From Chlorops oryzae (taxonomy: Eukaryota > Arthropoda > Insecta > Diptera > Chloropidae), in assembly GCA_020466095.1 (NCBI GenBank), contig CM035809.1, forward strand, positions 2,990,302-3,054,301: a stretch of DNA of 64,000 nt, read 5' to 3'. How positions within the stretch are numbered: the first letter of the stretch is position 1; every line of letters starts with the position of its first letter. The notes under the pieces were generated by a model. The model was not told the origin of the DNA and did not search any database. It worked only from the letters and a program-made list of their open reading frames with translations. Of the stretch, positions 33,514-43,225 are shown in pieces. The position numbers and the translations under genes are program-made.

Positions 33514-34929
33514 TCACTTCGTGACCTTGAAGGCGCGTTTAGCGACCTTCTTGCTCCTACCGGATGCCATGACTCTTTCTTCCTGTGTCCTACCTCGCCC
33601 TTGCCCTTTACGCCCTGGGTATGGGTTCACAGGTGGGCGTAGAAAGGGCTTGGCGATGGGAGCCAGTGAAGATGGGGTGGATGTAGGAGGGGGACGTTTA
33701 CGTCCTGCGCTCTCCTGTGATGCTGGAGCTGTGTTTGTTCCCGAGCTCTGGGCTTCCCGTGAGCAACTAGGTCGCTCTTCGGATGCCTTTGGGACAGCAT
33801 CACCACCGCTTGCTACGGCCTTGGTTTTCGGGTGAATCTTCGCCCTGCCAAAGCCGTAGTTTATCTTGCAGTCCATCTCAGTCAGGTTTTTGGCTGAGAT
33901 AGGGTCCATTGACAGCGTTAGCTCTATTGAGGCACCTTTTTGCGCCCTGTTGAGCACCCGCCAGTCTGCGACCCTTAGGCCGGTGTTTTGGCCTTGGACT
34001 AAAGATAGGATATCTTCGTTGGAGGTTGTCTGCCTCTCTGGGAAATATCCTATAAATATTTGTGGACGAGGAATGTCCTTCTCCTCCACAAGTTTGAGAT
34101 TGGCGTCCTTCCACGGCGATAAGGCTCCTAGGTTGACCTTAAGCCAGTTTGCCGTCTCAGGACCCGAACAGATTACAGACAACCATCCTGGTCTGAAAGT
34201 ACATCCATTGAAGGAGGGCTTCATTGAGCCCGATTTCAATTGACGCACTCTGTCCAGGATGGCTCCCTGTACTTGGGAGAGCTGCTGCGTGGACCAGGTG
34301 GTATGGGGATAGTCCGACGGCATAATCCCCATCCTGATGCCCGCTGCGCTGGCCGACTTCACCACCTTAGAGGCTTTGGGCTCCTTTGCTGGTGCAACTA
34401 ATGTTCCCGGGTGCTTTCCAGCTTCGGACCTCACGTCCGGCGGTCCCATCTGCCTCTTGGGGGTGTTCTGTGGTGGCGTAGTGAATGAGCCCTCAGATCG
34501 GTCCCTTTTCTTCGCCGCTTGTAGAGACAGTGCCATCTCTTTCTTTCCTTCCGCCATTGGCAGCTTAGCCAGCCTTTTGGCTTCGTCAAGGCACAGTCCT
34601 TTAGAGACGTAGAACTTTTGCCGTCTGCGCTCGGCCCCACAAGCTTTGTCAGGCTTCGGCATCTTGCCAGTTCTGTCTTTGGACGGGGAAGCAAGCAAGG
34701 CGTCTTCCTCGTCAGTAGGGATTCGCTCTACCTGCCCGGTAGGATCTACATCCATTTGGTTAGGTTGAGCCTCTACTGAAGATTGCTCCACTCCTGTAGG
34801 AATAGATTCTATTTGAATTGGTGCAGTCTCCATTTGTTCATTGATTCCAGTGGGCAATTGCTGCCCTTCGGAATCGCCGAAAATTTGTTGCACAAGTGCA
34901 TTTGTGTTTAAATTATTTGTTGAGTCCAT
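33514..34929 (-). CDS. ORF1 of the non-LTR element
   Basis: About 471 aa from the ATG at 34929. The N-terminal third is acidic and Gln/Pro-rich. A Lys/Arg-rich middle follows, then a folded C-terminal region with 'IFIGYFPE', 'RVADWRVLNRAQKG' and 'ASIELTLSMDP', resembling the DUF4780-type domain found in insect retrotransposon ORF1 proteins. No CCHC knuckles were seen. The tail is very basic. It probably binds element RNA. Directly upstream of ORF2 on the same transcript. Confidence 0.85.
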   Translation of the reverse strand: MDSTNNLNTNALVQQIFGDSEGQQLPTGINEQMETAPIQIESIPTGVEQSSVEAQPNQMDVDPTGQVERIPTDEEDALLASPSKDRTGKMPKPDKACGAERRRQKFYVSKGLCLDEAKRLAKLPMAEGKKEMALSLQAAKKRDRSEGSFTTPPQNTPKRQMGPPDVRSEAGKHPGTLVAPAKEPKASKVVKSASAAGIRMGIMPSDYPHTTWSTQQLSQVQGAILDRVRQLKSGSMKPSFNGCTFRPGWLSVICSGPETANWLKVNLGALSPWKDANLKLVEEKDIPRPQIFIGYFPERQTTSNEDILSLVQGQNTGLRVADWRVLNRAQKGASIELTLSMDPISAKNLTEMDCKINYGFGRAKIHPKTKAVASGGDAVPKASEERPSCSREAQSSGTNTAPASQESAGRKRPPPTSTPSSLAPIAKPFLRPPVNPYPGRKGQGRGRTQEERVMASGRSKKVAKRAFKVTK

Positions 34930-35358
34930 AAATGTTCCCACGAGTAATGAGGAAATAAACTGTCACCCGAAGCAGAGCCTCATGCTCCGGGAAGGCTAAA
35001 TAAAACCAGAGGTCGCCATGTATCTGGAGTACGCCGTTTGCGAGGCAGTAACGTTGCAACATCCATCCTGTAGGCACGGTGACGATTAACACCTTTAGGA
35101 TTACGGGTTTTATCGAGTTTTCCTCTCTAGATCCGCCATATTTAGCACAGTTACACAAGCTTCCAGGGAGATGTCCACTGTGCAATACAGAAGACATTAT
35201 CCCAGGAAGCTTGTGTGACCCGCAGGGGCACCTCGAGCAGGATGTGACTCTTCGTCACGTATGGTCGGTCTTAGGGCGTCGTGGACTCCCTCTGGTTCGT
35301 CAGTCACGTCAACGTGTGAACATGGCCAATGAGCCTTAGCCCCCATGGAGAGTCTTTA

Positions 35359-35391
35359 GTAATACTTCCTCTTACGCACAATTTAAATTAA
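35359..35391 (+). pseudogene. Separated last codons of the inner transposase
   Basis: Follows the right copy of the 14-bp duplication. Read in the transposase phase it gives ten residues and a TAA at 35389-35391, comparable in length and character to the C-terminus of the outer transposase. Cut off from the rest of the gene by the non-LTR insertion. Confidence 0.7.
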
Positions 35392-35688
35392 TGCATTGAT
35401 ATTTGCATAGTTCCTATTAAATTCATTTTATGAATTTCGATTCCGCCCACCAAAATCCAACCTCCCGAATGCATTCAAAAATCATCAAGATCATTCAAAC
35501 ACCCACTCAAACATCATTCAAACATAAAATTTCACACATCCATTCACACATCCAATTTCAAATCCGTTCACCAAACACCTTAAATACTTTATATATGTAC
35601 GTAAATCTTTACTAAAGATATTATATAATACAAATATTAATAAATTCATACATGTTGAATATTTTTAGTTAGCCAAATACGATCAAAA

Positions 35689-36725
35689 ATGGAATCTAAA
35701 AGGAGACGTTATTCCATGAAATCTTCTGAGTTTAAAAAATCTCAAAATTTAAATGAAAACGCACATTTTGAATGCACAATCGAAAGTAAGTACATATTAC
35801 ATTTTTTCTAATTATGTACAAATTACTTATGTATATTTTTCATATCTTCTTTAGATGCAATCATCGAAGAACACAATGAAGAGCCTAATTTCGAGAATGC
35901 CAATGCACTTCGATTCAATGAAATGGAAAAAAAAATAATAGGTAAGTTGTTAACATTTTGTTTAATTTCTATTCACTTTTTAACAAAATATTGAATTTAA
36001 ATGTGCATTTCAGACCACATCAATTGCAAAATGGATGCAATTATGAAAATTCAATGCGAAACTTTCTCAACAGTGCAACAATTGGTGAAAAAAAATTTAG
36101 TTGTGCCTCCAAAGATGTTTCCGATAAAAACAGAAGAAGAACTTCACGAAATTAATTTAAAAATGGAGTGTGACGACGAACTATATGTGAGTAAGCTTTA
36201 AAGCATCAAAGCAAACTTCAAAGCCTTATTGGAAACATAAAGATCTTTAGTTTAAATTTTTATGAAGAATGCAAACAAAACCCCAACATATCATATATAT
36301 TATTTAAAAATTTATTTAATTTTTATACAACATTGCATTCACTTCAATTATAATGTTTTTTCATTTTCCGGCACTTTCAGATATCGTCTTTGAAATCGTT
36401 GCTCGGACCAAGCGGAGTAAAAAAGAATCTGGAAAATGTCATAGACATGAAATTAATTCTAAATATGAATTTCGATGGAATTCACGGCAAAAAACCATTC
36501 AAACAGTATCGTGGCTTATATAATGGGATGTATCGTAAGTTAAAATTTTACACAAATTTTCAATATTGCATTAATTACAACAACCTTCTTATATTGCTAG
36601 GAGCTTTGCATTACGAGGGCTTTTCGGAAGCCGAATTTAGAAACGACTTGCGCGCCGCCTTCAAGCTTAATAAAAATAAGCATTTCAAAAGCCAACGCAG
36701 AGCAAAACTTACAAAAACCCAGTAG
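35689..36725 (+). CDS. DUF4806-type accessory protein of the inner transposon, five exons
   Basis: Exons are inferred at 35689-35785, 35855-35941, 36014-36186, 36381-36534 and 36601-36725, all with GT-AG borders. The sum is 636 bp, encoding 211 aa and a stop, with no internal stop. The N-terminus starts MESKRRRYSMKSSEF. The middle is predicted helical. The C-terminal 90 residues match the DUF4806 pattern: 'GIHGKKPFKQYRGLYNGMY' then 'ALHYEGFSEAEFRNDLRAA' and a basic end with 'KHFKSQRR'. DUF4806 proteins are common in insects and of unknown function. Here the gene lies between a transposase and the right terminus, like the DNA-binding helper protein of plant CACTA elements; that role is inference. 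Confidence 0.8.
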
Positions 36726-36784
36726 AGGAAAAATCGTAAACTACCACTCCTTACATTCAAGTTAACACTTTATATAAGTGACAA

Positions 36785-37430
36785 CGATCGAGCTTTATTT
36801 TTGTATTAAATTTTAAAGTAAACCCCAGTTTATGCCAATGAAGAGGCCAGTTAAGTTTTAGAATCTATTAAGTCAACACTGCCTTTATATAACGATAAGG
36901 AACGAGCTTTATTTTTGTATTAAATTTTAAAGTAAACCCTAGTTTATGCCAATGAAGAGGCCAGTTAAGTTTTAGAATCTATTAAGTCAACACTGCCTTT
37001 ATATAACGATAAGGAACGAGCTTTATTTTTGTACTAATTTTTAAAGTAAACCCTAGTTTATGCCAATGAAGAGGCCAGTTAAGTTTTAGAATCTATTAAG
37101 TCAACACTGCCTTTATATAACGATAAGGAACGAGCTTTATTTTTGTATTATATTTTAAAGTAAACCCTAGTTTATGCCAATGAAGAGGCCAGTTAAGTTT
37201 TAGAATCTATTAAGTCAACACTGCCTTTATATAACGATAAGGAACGAGCTTTATTTTTGTACTAATTTTTAAAGTAAACCCTAGTTTATGCCAATGAAGA
37301 GGCCAGTTAAGTTTTAGAATCTATTAAGTCAACACTGCCTTTATATAACGATAAGGAACGAGCTTTATTTTTGTACTAATTTTTAAAGTAAACCCTAGTT
37401 TATGCCAATGAAGAGGCCAGTTAAGTTTTT
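36785..37430 (+). repeat. 116-bp tandem repeat, nearly six units
   Basis: The phrase 'gagctttatttttgta' recurs about every 115-116 bp, with 'atgccaatgaagaggccag' in each unit. Units differ by few bases. It lies after the DUF4806 gene near the right end of the inner transposon, outside the subterminal 'gtcac' repeats. Confidence 0.9.
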
Positions 37431-38215
37431 TTAAGCATTGTTTTTTTTTTAATTTTCATTTTAAATTACATTTTTTTATTTAAACCTTTAATAATACAAA
37501 TAAAAATTAAACTAAAAACTACTGCTCGTTTCATTTCCATTCCGTATCGCTCCCTCCAGCATGACTATGTCCTGCTGGGAGTCACTAGTGACTTTTTCTA
37601 ATTCCACGATGACATGTCACTAATTCAGTCACTGTCAGTTTGTGTACAAATGTCATGCTGCGCGTCATACGAATCGTCATGCATGGCGGATCCAAAGTCA
37701 CCCTGACATCATTGATTCTGTCAGGGGGACATTGCCTGCTGGGTACCTAGATGCACTAATACATATGCATGTTTTCGAACGTCACTCACACATGCAAACA
37801 GGCGGAAACGGAGGCATTTTGGTGATGTTCACATGCCAAAATTGGTACTCGTTGTAAGAAATAATGAAAAACGCATTTCATGGCATTTAATGGCTTTTTA
37901 AGAGTAAAGTTGTCTTAAAAAGTTATAAAAAGAATTATAACATACATGAAAATTAAAATTATCAAAATCTGAGGTTGATTTGGACGAATATTTTTTGCAA
38001 GCACCGAGTACTTTTTTTGTTAATACCAAGTACTTACTTACGAAAAAAAAAATCCTGATCTTACATCTCTAAAATAGTATACATTCATCAAAAGCCACGC
38101 GTTCAAGAGCACATTAAATTTTAAAGTAAGTGAATGTTTTAACTTAATCAATAAAAATACAATATTTTAAATAATTTCTTCCATAAATTATTTTAGGCAG
38201 CAACAAGTAAGTGCC

Positions 38216-40120
38216 ATGAAGAGAAGTACTTTATATTGTTACAAATGGAAGCTAAAGAAGAAGTACGAAAAGGAGAATTGTCGGCCAGAAGATGAAATAA
38301 ATTTGCCAGAAGAGCAGAACGTAGTAACAGAAGAGGAGAACGTGGCAACAGAAGAGAATAGAGCAACAGGAGGAAGCTACGATGAACAGGAATTTACAGC
38401 ACAGGATTTGTATAATTTAGAAAATTTAGGGGAAACAGTAGAAGAAAAAAGTAGCACAATACGGGATGAAGTTAAAAAATGGGCTATACGGAATAATGTG
38501 CCTCATGCACATACCACTGACCTTTTAAAATCATTGGCCAAAGCAGGTGTTTCTGGCCTACCTTCTACCGCAAAAACTCTGCTAGGGGGACATTCACAAA
38601 GAATGCCAAACATTAGACAAATGGAACCTGGCGAATTCTGCTATTACGGCATACAAAACCACTTTTTCGCTAGAATTTACGATTCTTTACGGAATGTAAA
38701 TGAAATTCATTTAGATATTGGTATAGATGGGCTAGCATTGTTTAAAAATTCACGTAGAACACTATGGCCAATTTTAGGTTCCGTTGTAGGTTTTTCAAAC
38801 ATTAAGCCGTTCATTATAGGGTGTTTTTCTGGAATAGGTAAACCTAAATGTCCAAATGATTTTTTAACAGAGTTCGTTGAAGAAGTAAAAAGTCTACAAG
38901 AAAGTGGTGTAAAAATGGGAGACTCCCTTTTTAAAAAATTTTCATTAAGACTTTTCACATGTGATGCACCAGCACGTGCTTTTGTGACAGGCGTTCAATC
39001 TCACACCGGTAAAAATAGTTGTCCAAAATGTTTTCAAAAAGGTACATACACACAAAATAGAGTTTGTTTTTCAAAAATTGTCGCTGAATCCAGAACAGAT
39101 GAAAACTTCACCTTAAGGCAGGATCAAAGTCATCACACAAATTCATTTAAAAATGTTTGTAATATCTTAGAAAGTATAGATGTTAAAATGGTTACACAGT
39201 TTCCAATTGATGCGATGCATTTAATTGATCTTGGAGTAACAAAAAAGTGGTTGCTTTTAGCCTTAAAAAAAACTGACATAGACCGAATGGATGAAAAACT
39301 TTTGATTTTGTCTAATTCAGTTCCATCTGATTTTGGTAGGTCTTGCCGTTCTTTGAAGGATGTTAATATATGGAAAGCAACAGAATTTAGGCAATTTTTA
39401 CTATACAGTGGAATTTATGTTCTCAAAGATAATATAAGTGAAATTTTATACAATAACTTCTTGTTATTGCATACTGCAATAAGGCTTCTGTGTTGTCCGA
39501 AAACTCATATGTCCGAACTAAAAGTTGCCCAAGAGATTTTGGAAGAGTTTGTTCACTCCTTTGGAAATATTTTTGGAGATCATCTAGTTAGTTTCAACGT
39601 ACATGGGTTGCTACATTTAACTGAGTGCGTAAAGCTTTATGGGCCACTTGATAATTTTTCCGCCTATAAATTCGAAAATCATATGCAATATTTAAAAAAA
39701 ATTATTCGCAAACCAAATCAGGTGCTTCAACAAATATTTTATAGAAGTAATGAAATAGATACTAATGAGGAATTCGCAACGACCTCTAATTCACGTTTTC
39801 GTTTTTATGTAGATTTTGTAAAAGAAAAAGATTCGTTCTGTTGCATAAAAAACATTGGGCCAATAAAAGTAGTATCTGTGGGCTCAAAGGATGGTAGAAG
39901 AACAGTTTGGGGGTATCCTTTTCAACATAGCAGAAGCTTTTTCGAATACCCTGTAAATTCATTAAATGCCTTAGGAATTTCAATTGGAAGTAGATTGAAG
40001 GAAAATATGAAGGTTTTTCTAGAAGATGATATATCATACAAATATTTTTCCGCCAATATGCAAAATAAAGAATTTTTGTTGATTCCAATATTACATCAGG
40101 TCTTTCATGCTTTCAACTAG
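38216..40120 (+). CDS. Tnp2-like transposase of the outer transposon, intact
   Basis: 634 aa from the ATG at 38216. Clearly homologous to the inner transposase along its length but well diverged. Blocks: 'IHLDIGIDGLALFKNS' with 'WPILG' near residues 162-185, 'TCDAPARAF' near 249, a C-x2-C pair ('CPKC'), 'FPIDAMHLIDLGVTKKW', 'NVHGLLHL' and 'AYKFENHMQYLKK' (E near 487). The same order occurs in CACTA/EnSpm Tnp2 proteins. The N-terminal 80 residues are Lys/Glu-rich and probably disordered. No stops or frameshifts, so it could still be functional although its own element is split by the inner one at the left end. Confidence 0.85.
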   Translation: MKRSTLYCYKWKLKKKYEKENCRPEDEINLPEEQNVVTEEENVATEENRATGGSYDEQEFTAQDLYNLENLGETVEEKSSTIRDEVKKWAIRNNVPHAHTTDLLKSLAKAGVSGLPSTAKTLLGGHSQRMPNIRQMEPGEFCYYGIQNHFFARIYDSLRNVNEIHLDIGIDGLALFKNSRRTLWPILGSVVGFSNIKPFIIGCFSGIGKPKCPNDFLTEFVEEVKSLQESGVKMGDSLFKKFSLRLFTCDAPARAFVTGVQSHTGKNSCPKCFQKGTYTQNRVCFSKIVAESRTDENFTLRQDQSHHTNSFKNVCNILESIDVKMVTQFPIDAMHLIDLGVTKKWLLLALKKTDIDRMDEKLLILSNSVPSDFGRSCRSLKDVNIWKATEFRQFLLYSGIYVLKDNISEILYNNFLLLHTAIRLLCCPKTHMSELKVAQEILEEFVHSFGNIFGDHLVSFNVHGLLHLTECVKLYGPLDNFSAYKFENHMQYLKKIIRKPNQVLQQIFYRSNEIDTNEEFATTSNSRFRFYVDFVKEKDSFCCIKNIGPIKVVSVGSKDGRRTVWGYPFQHSRSFFEYPVNSLNALGISIGSRLKENMKVFLEDDISYKYFSANMQNKEFLLIPILHQVFHAFN

Positions 40121-40134
40121 ACTTAACATCCGCA

Positions 40135-41476
40135 ATGGCTTCCGGAGATGACAAAAGCTTTCCCATCAAAAAAAGATGCTTTGAAGTATCCATGCCGTAT
40201 GCTAATAGAGGTAAGTCAATGATTTTATAAATTGATATTTTCTTAGGTTACTTCGGAATTTTTGTATTTCGTTTCGTAATTTTATTATAATATTTCTAAA
40301 TATAACAAACTAATAAATTCTTTCTTTTCTTCAGAAAATATTCCGACGTCTAATTTTAATATACTTAATATAAACGCGCCCACAAACACTGTTCAGTATT
40401 CTACGCATACGCACTCCAGCCAACACGGTACTATACCTTTCTTTAGAATATTGTTTAAACTATCACTTAACAATTACGATTTTTCCAGAAATCACAAGCT
40501 TACTCTGTAATATAATAGAGAACCAGAAACGCATGCAGGAGCAGCTTAACAGTGTGCAAACGTTTTGTGATCGGCAACGAGACCTTGACAAAATTCTACG
40601 CGAAAACTTGGTAATATCAAAGGAAACATTTAAAACTGTGAAAAAATTGTTTGGAGAAGGGCTTTCGCAGCTTGAGGAGGAAATGGGAGGTTTTCTGCCA
40701 CTGTCAGCGCTTTGCGAAGCAGAGCAACTAGAAGAAAAACTCAAAGACAAAGCCAACGAAGCTGCAATGGTAACTTTCAAAAATTCAAAATTACCAAATT
40801 TCAAAATACAATCTTTGTTTCACTTTAAAAAAGTTTTGAGTTCTATAATTTTTTCATAAAATGCAACCTTTTTTTATTTTTATTTTAGAAAACTTACTTA
40901 ATAAGTAAAAAGGGAAACCAACCCCTAGATATGCTCTTCAGGAGACTGATAACAGATGAGATTGTGGATTTATATAATTGGGATGGACGATGCGGCAAGA
41001 AAATTCTGAAAAAGTACAAATTGTTTGGAATTGTGTTGCGTGGTGAGTTTTTGCTTAACACAATTAAATTTTTCTCAAGTAATGAAATGGTTCGGAATTG
41101 TAACTTTTATTTCAATCGCTTTATTTGTATATTGCTCTATAAGTATTTCGGCGAATTCGATGATTCCTAATTCATCCTGATGAAGGCGGAAACGAATTTG
41201 CCGAAATACGTATAGAGCAATATACAAATAAAGCGATTGAAATAAAAGTTACAATTCCGAACCATTTCATTACTTGAAATATTTTCAACGCAGCATACTC
41301 GAAAAACACAAAACATAAATTTTTCTCTCTTATAAAAAATTATCTTTAAAGATGTGTACTGCAACTTGGAAACAAAGGAATTCGAGTCCCAAGTTAGGAA
41401 GTCCATTGATTTGGCGCACAACCGGTTCAAACAAAGAAAATTGAAGGATCAGTCCAAATTGGTAGAAGCCGATTGA
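40135..41476 (+). CDS. DUF4806-type accessory protein of the outer transposon, five exons
   Basis: Inferred exons are 40135-40210, 40335-40427, 40489-40769, 40889-41042 and 41352-41476, total 729 bp (242 aa). All junctions are GT-AG and in frame. The third exon encodes a helical, Gln/Glu-rich segment. The last two exons are 154 and 125 bp, exactly as in the inner element, and encode the DUF4806-like end: 'IVDLYNWDGRCGKKILKKY' followed by a Phe/Arg/Lys-rich tail. The start lies 15 bp after the transposase stop, so the two genes may share a transcript. The fourth intron contains a hairpin repeat (41076-41276). Confidence 0.75.
41076..41276. repeat. Long hairpin (arms about 85 bp) in the last intron
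   Basis: 41076-41160 is the inverse of 41192-41276 with only a few mismatches, around a 31-nt loop. The right half contains 'ctgatgaaggcgg' and 'gccgaaa', which resembles the conserved core of a type I hammerhead ribozyme (CUGAUGA, stem II, GAAA), but the other stems could not be confirmed. Palindromic units of this kind occur in Penelope-like and fold-back elements. Confidence 0.75.
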
Positions 41477-42443
41477 ATGGATGCACCTTATATTACTACA
41501 GCAGTATATTAGTTTTTAAATGTTTTATTTTCCCGTTAGAAGTTGGGTTTTTCTTTTATATTTTAGTATGTAAGTTTTTGAATTTTTATTTTCCCCGTAG
41601 ACTTTGTTGTTTTTTCTTGTTTTAAGTTTTTAACTTTTTTTATTTGACATGAAGAATTTGCTTTTTTTCCTTCACTTTTTTCTTTAAAAATAAAATGAAC
41701 TGAACTTTTTATTTACGTAAACTTTTTGTAATTTAATATATAAGTAAAAATGAAGTTATGTAAAACATAAGTCTGAAAACATGCCAATCATTTAATATTG
41801 AAAAAAGGCTGTGATATTTAACCATTATTTACAACTTTTTCTCATAAAAACAAATTTAAGAAGACCTAAAAACGAAATAATCCTTGAAAATTGTGATAGC
41901 ATATAATATAAAAATAGAATACGAATTTTTTTTACTTTAACTATTGAAATAACATGCTTATTTTGTTATGTATTTAAATATTTTTTATTATATTTTGAAA
42001 TAAAAAAAAAACAATTAAATTGCATTCTTTGAAATTTTTATATACACATATGGTGAGAAGGTATAATGTGGATTTAATACGCTTATATTATGCATAAAAT
42101 ATTTCTTCAATACGCGTATTGTACATATATAATACGCATTTCATACGCGAAATACATTTCTTAAAAACTCGTATAATGCATGCAATACAATTCTTCAATA
42201 CCCGCATTGGGCACATTAAATACGCATATAATCCGTGTTTAATATGTCAATAATGTTTAGCCACCATGAGTTGAAAAGAGATGACCAAATATAGATATCA
42301 TACAAGTTAGAGCGAGAGCGCTGCTACATGCATACAAAACAATCAAGTATAAATCTCTATTCGCCCATTTACGTTTGACTAAGAGAATATGCGTATCGCT
42401 ACGGGTTTTGAACTACTTTAATATGCGTACTTTCTTTGTTGGG
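41477..42443 (+). repeat. 3' non-coding and subterminal repeats of the outer transposon
   Basis: AT-rich. From about 42060 to 42430 variants of 'aatacgcgtattg' and 'aatacgcatat' occur at least seven times in both orientations, ending at the terminal repeat. Such arrays are candidate transposase binding sites. Confidence 0.65.
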
Positions 42444-42445
42444 TA

Positions 42446-43225
42446 ACAAAACTTTTGTTTTTGAAACTCTTATAAAGAAAGCACAATTTAAGAAAAGTAA
42501 TGAAAAAAAAAAAAAAAAAAGTATTATAAAAGAAAATTTGAAATTGAACAATAAAAAGTAAATGATAAAGTATATATAATTGTTAAACAAGCTGCAAGAA
42601 AATGAATTCAAAACATTATATAGATAATAAGAAAATATACTATTAATTAATTTTATATATTAGATTTAAGCCCAAAGAATGGCGTGGATACGCACTATCG
42701 AAACAGCGGGAGTATCGCTTAAACAACAGCAGTGGTATACATCGAACACGCATCGACATAAATTTCACGATTCATCATTTGCCTAAAAACAACGTCTTCA
42801 CCAGCATTAGGCAAACATCTAAAACTCTTAACAACCATTAAAAGACAATCACCTTAAACGCTTCAACATTGTCTCCTTTGAATCATGAAGCAACCGAGCA
42901 ACAGTAACGATGCATACTGTACACATCATATGTTAACATTTTTCGTTCATTCATATCGTATGCAACTAATACGCGACTTCATTAAGAAGGGGAAAGGAGG
43001 GAGTCAAGGTTGCCCCTCAATTAAAAGTTCTGAACAATCTGCCTGCATTATTTTTCTTCAAACAACGTCTATGTGATAACAACTTTCAACAGCAACATTA
43101 ACATGAAAATCATCTAGTAAAATCTCAACCGCCGCAGTTTAATCGAACTGATGCATGACAAAAAAACATCCAGTTCGGAGTTTTCTATCGTCGCCTTGTT
43201 GCAACTTTCTTCAAAGGGGGAGGGA
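42446..43225 (+). other. Non-coding 3' region of the LTR element, right part, with polypurine tract
   Basis: Resumes the LTR element after the nested transposons. No gene of confidence. It ends in 'aaagggggaggga' (43213-43225), a polypurine tract directly next to the 3' LTR, where plus-strand synthesis would be primed. Confidence 0.75.

Larger units (their letters stand above)
29812..35344 (-). mobile_element. Full-length I/LOA-type non-LTR retrotransposon
   Basis: Lies on the minus strand with a (TAA)n tail at 29812-29831, a tail type known from I elements. A 14-bp target duplication ATGGAGAGTCTTTA occurs at 29798-29811 and 35345-35358. Two intact reading frames (ORF1 and ORF2) and a 5' leader of about 400 bp make it look complete. 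It sits inside the inner transposase gene. RNase H after RT excludes the Jockey clade and fits I, LOA or related clades. Confidence 0.92.
27350..37743 (+). mobile_element. Inner CMC/CACTA-like two-gene transposon
   Basis: The termini CCCAGCAGGCAA and TTGCCTGCTGGG are perfect inverted repeats, with TA on both sides (27348-27349 and 37744-37745). Without the non-LTR insertion it is about 4.85 kb. The genes are a transposase (27898-29811 plus 35359-35391) and a five-exon DUF4806 gene (35689-36725). Subterminal repeats are 'gtcactagtgac'-type and 'catgacgat'-type. A 116-bp tandem array lies at 36785-37430. It landed in the terminal repeat of the outer, related element. Confidence 0.85.
27333..42443 (+). 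mobile_element. Outer CMC/CACTA-like two-gene transposon (split by a second one)
   Basis: The left end CCCAGCAAAACAAG at 27333 and the right end, read inverted, CCCAACAAAGAAAG (ending 42443) are imperfect terminal repeats. TA lies outside both (27331-27332 and 42444-42445). Only the first 17 bp precede the inner element; the rest is 37744-42443, about 4.7 kb. It encodes a Tnp2-like transposase (38216-40120) and a DUF4806-type protein (40135-41476) on the same strand. The right subterminal 450 bp carry many variants of 'aatacgcatat', comparable to the subterminal transposase-binding repeats of plant CACTA elements. Confidence 0.75.

Noticed and set aside
30354..34612. Several plus-strand frames of 60-125 aa
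   Set aside because: They are shadows of the minus-strand ORF1 and ORF2 of the non-LTR element.
38044..38215. Upstream exon of the outer transposase
   Set aside because: Phrases like 'aaagtaagtgaatg' and 'tattttaggcag' could be an intron in the 5' UTR, but no coding upstream exon fits, so the ATG at 38216 was kept.
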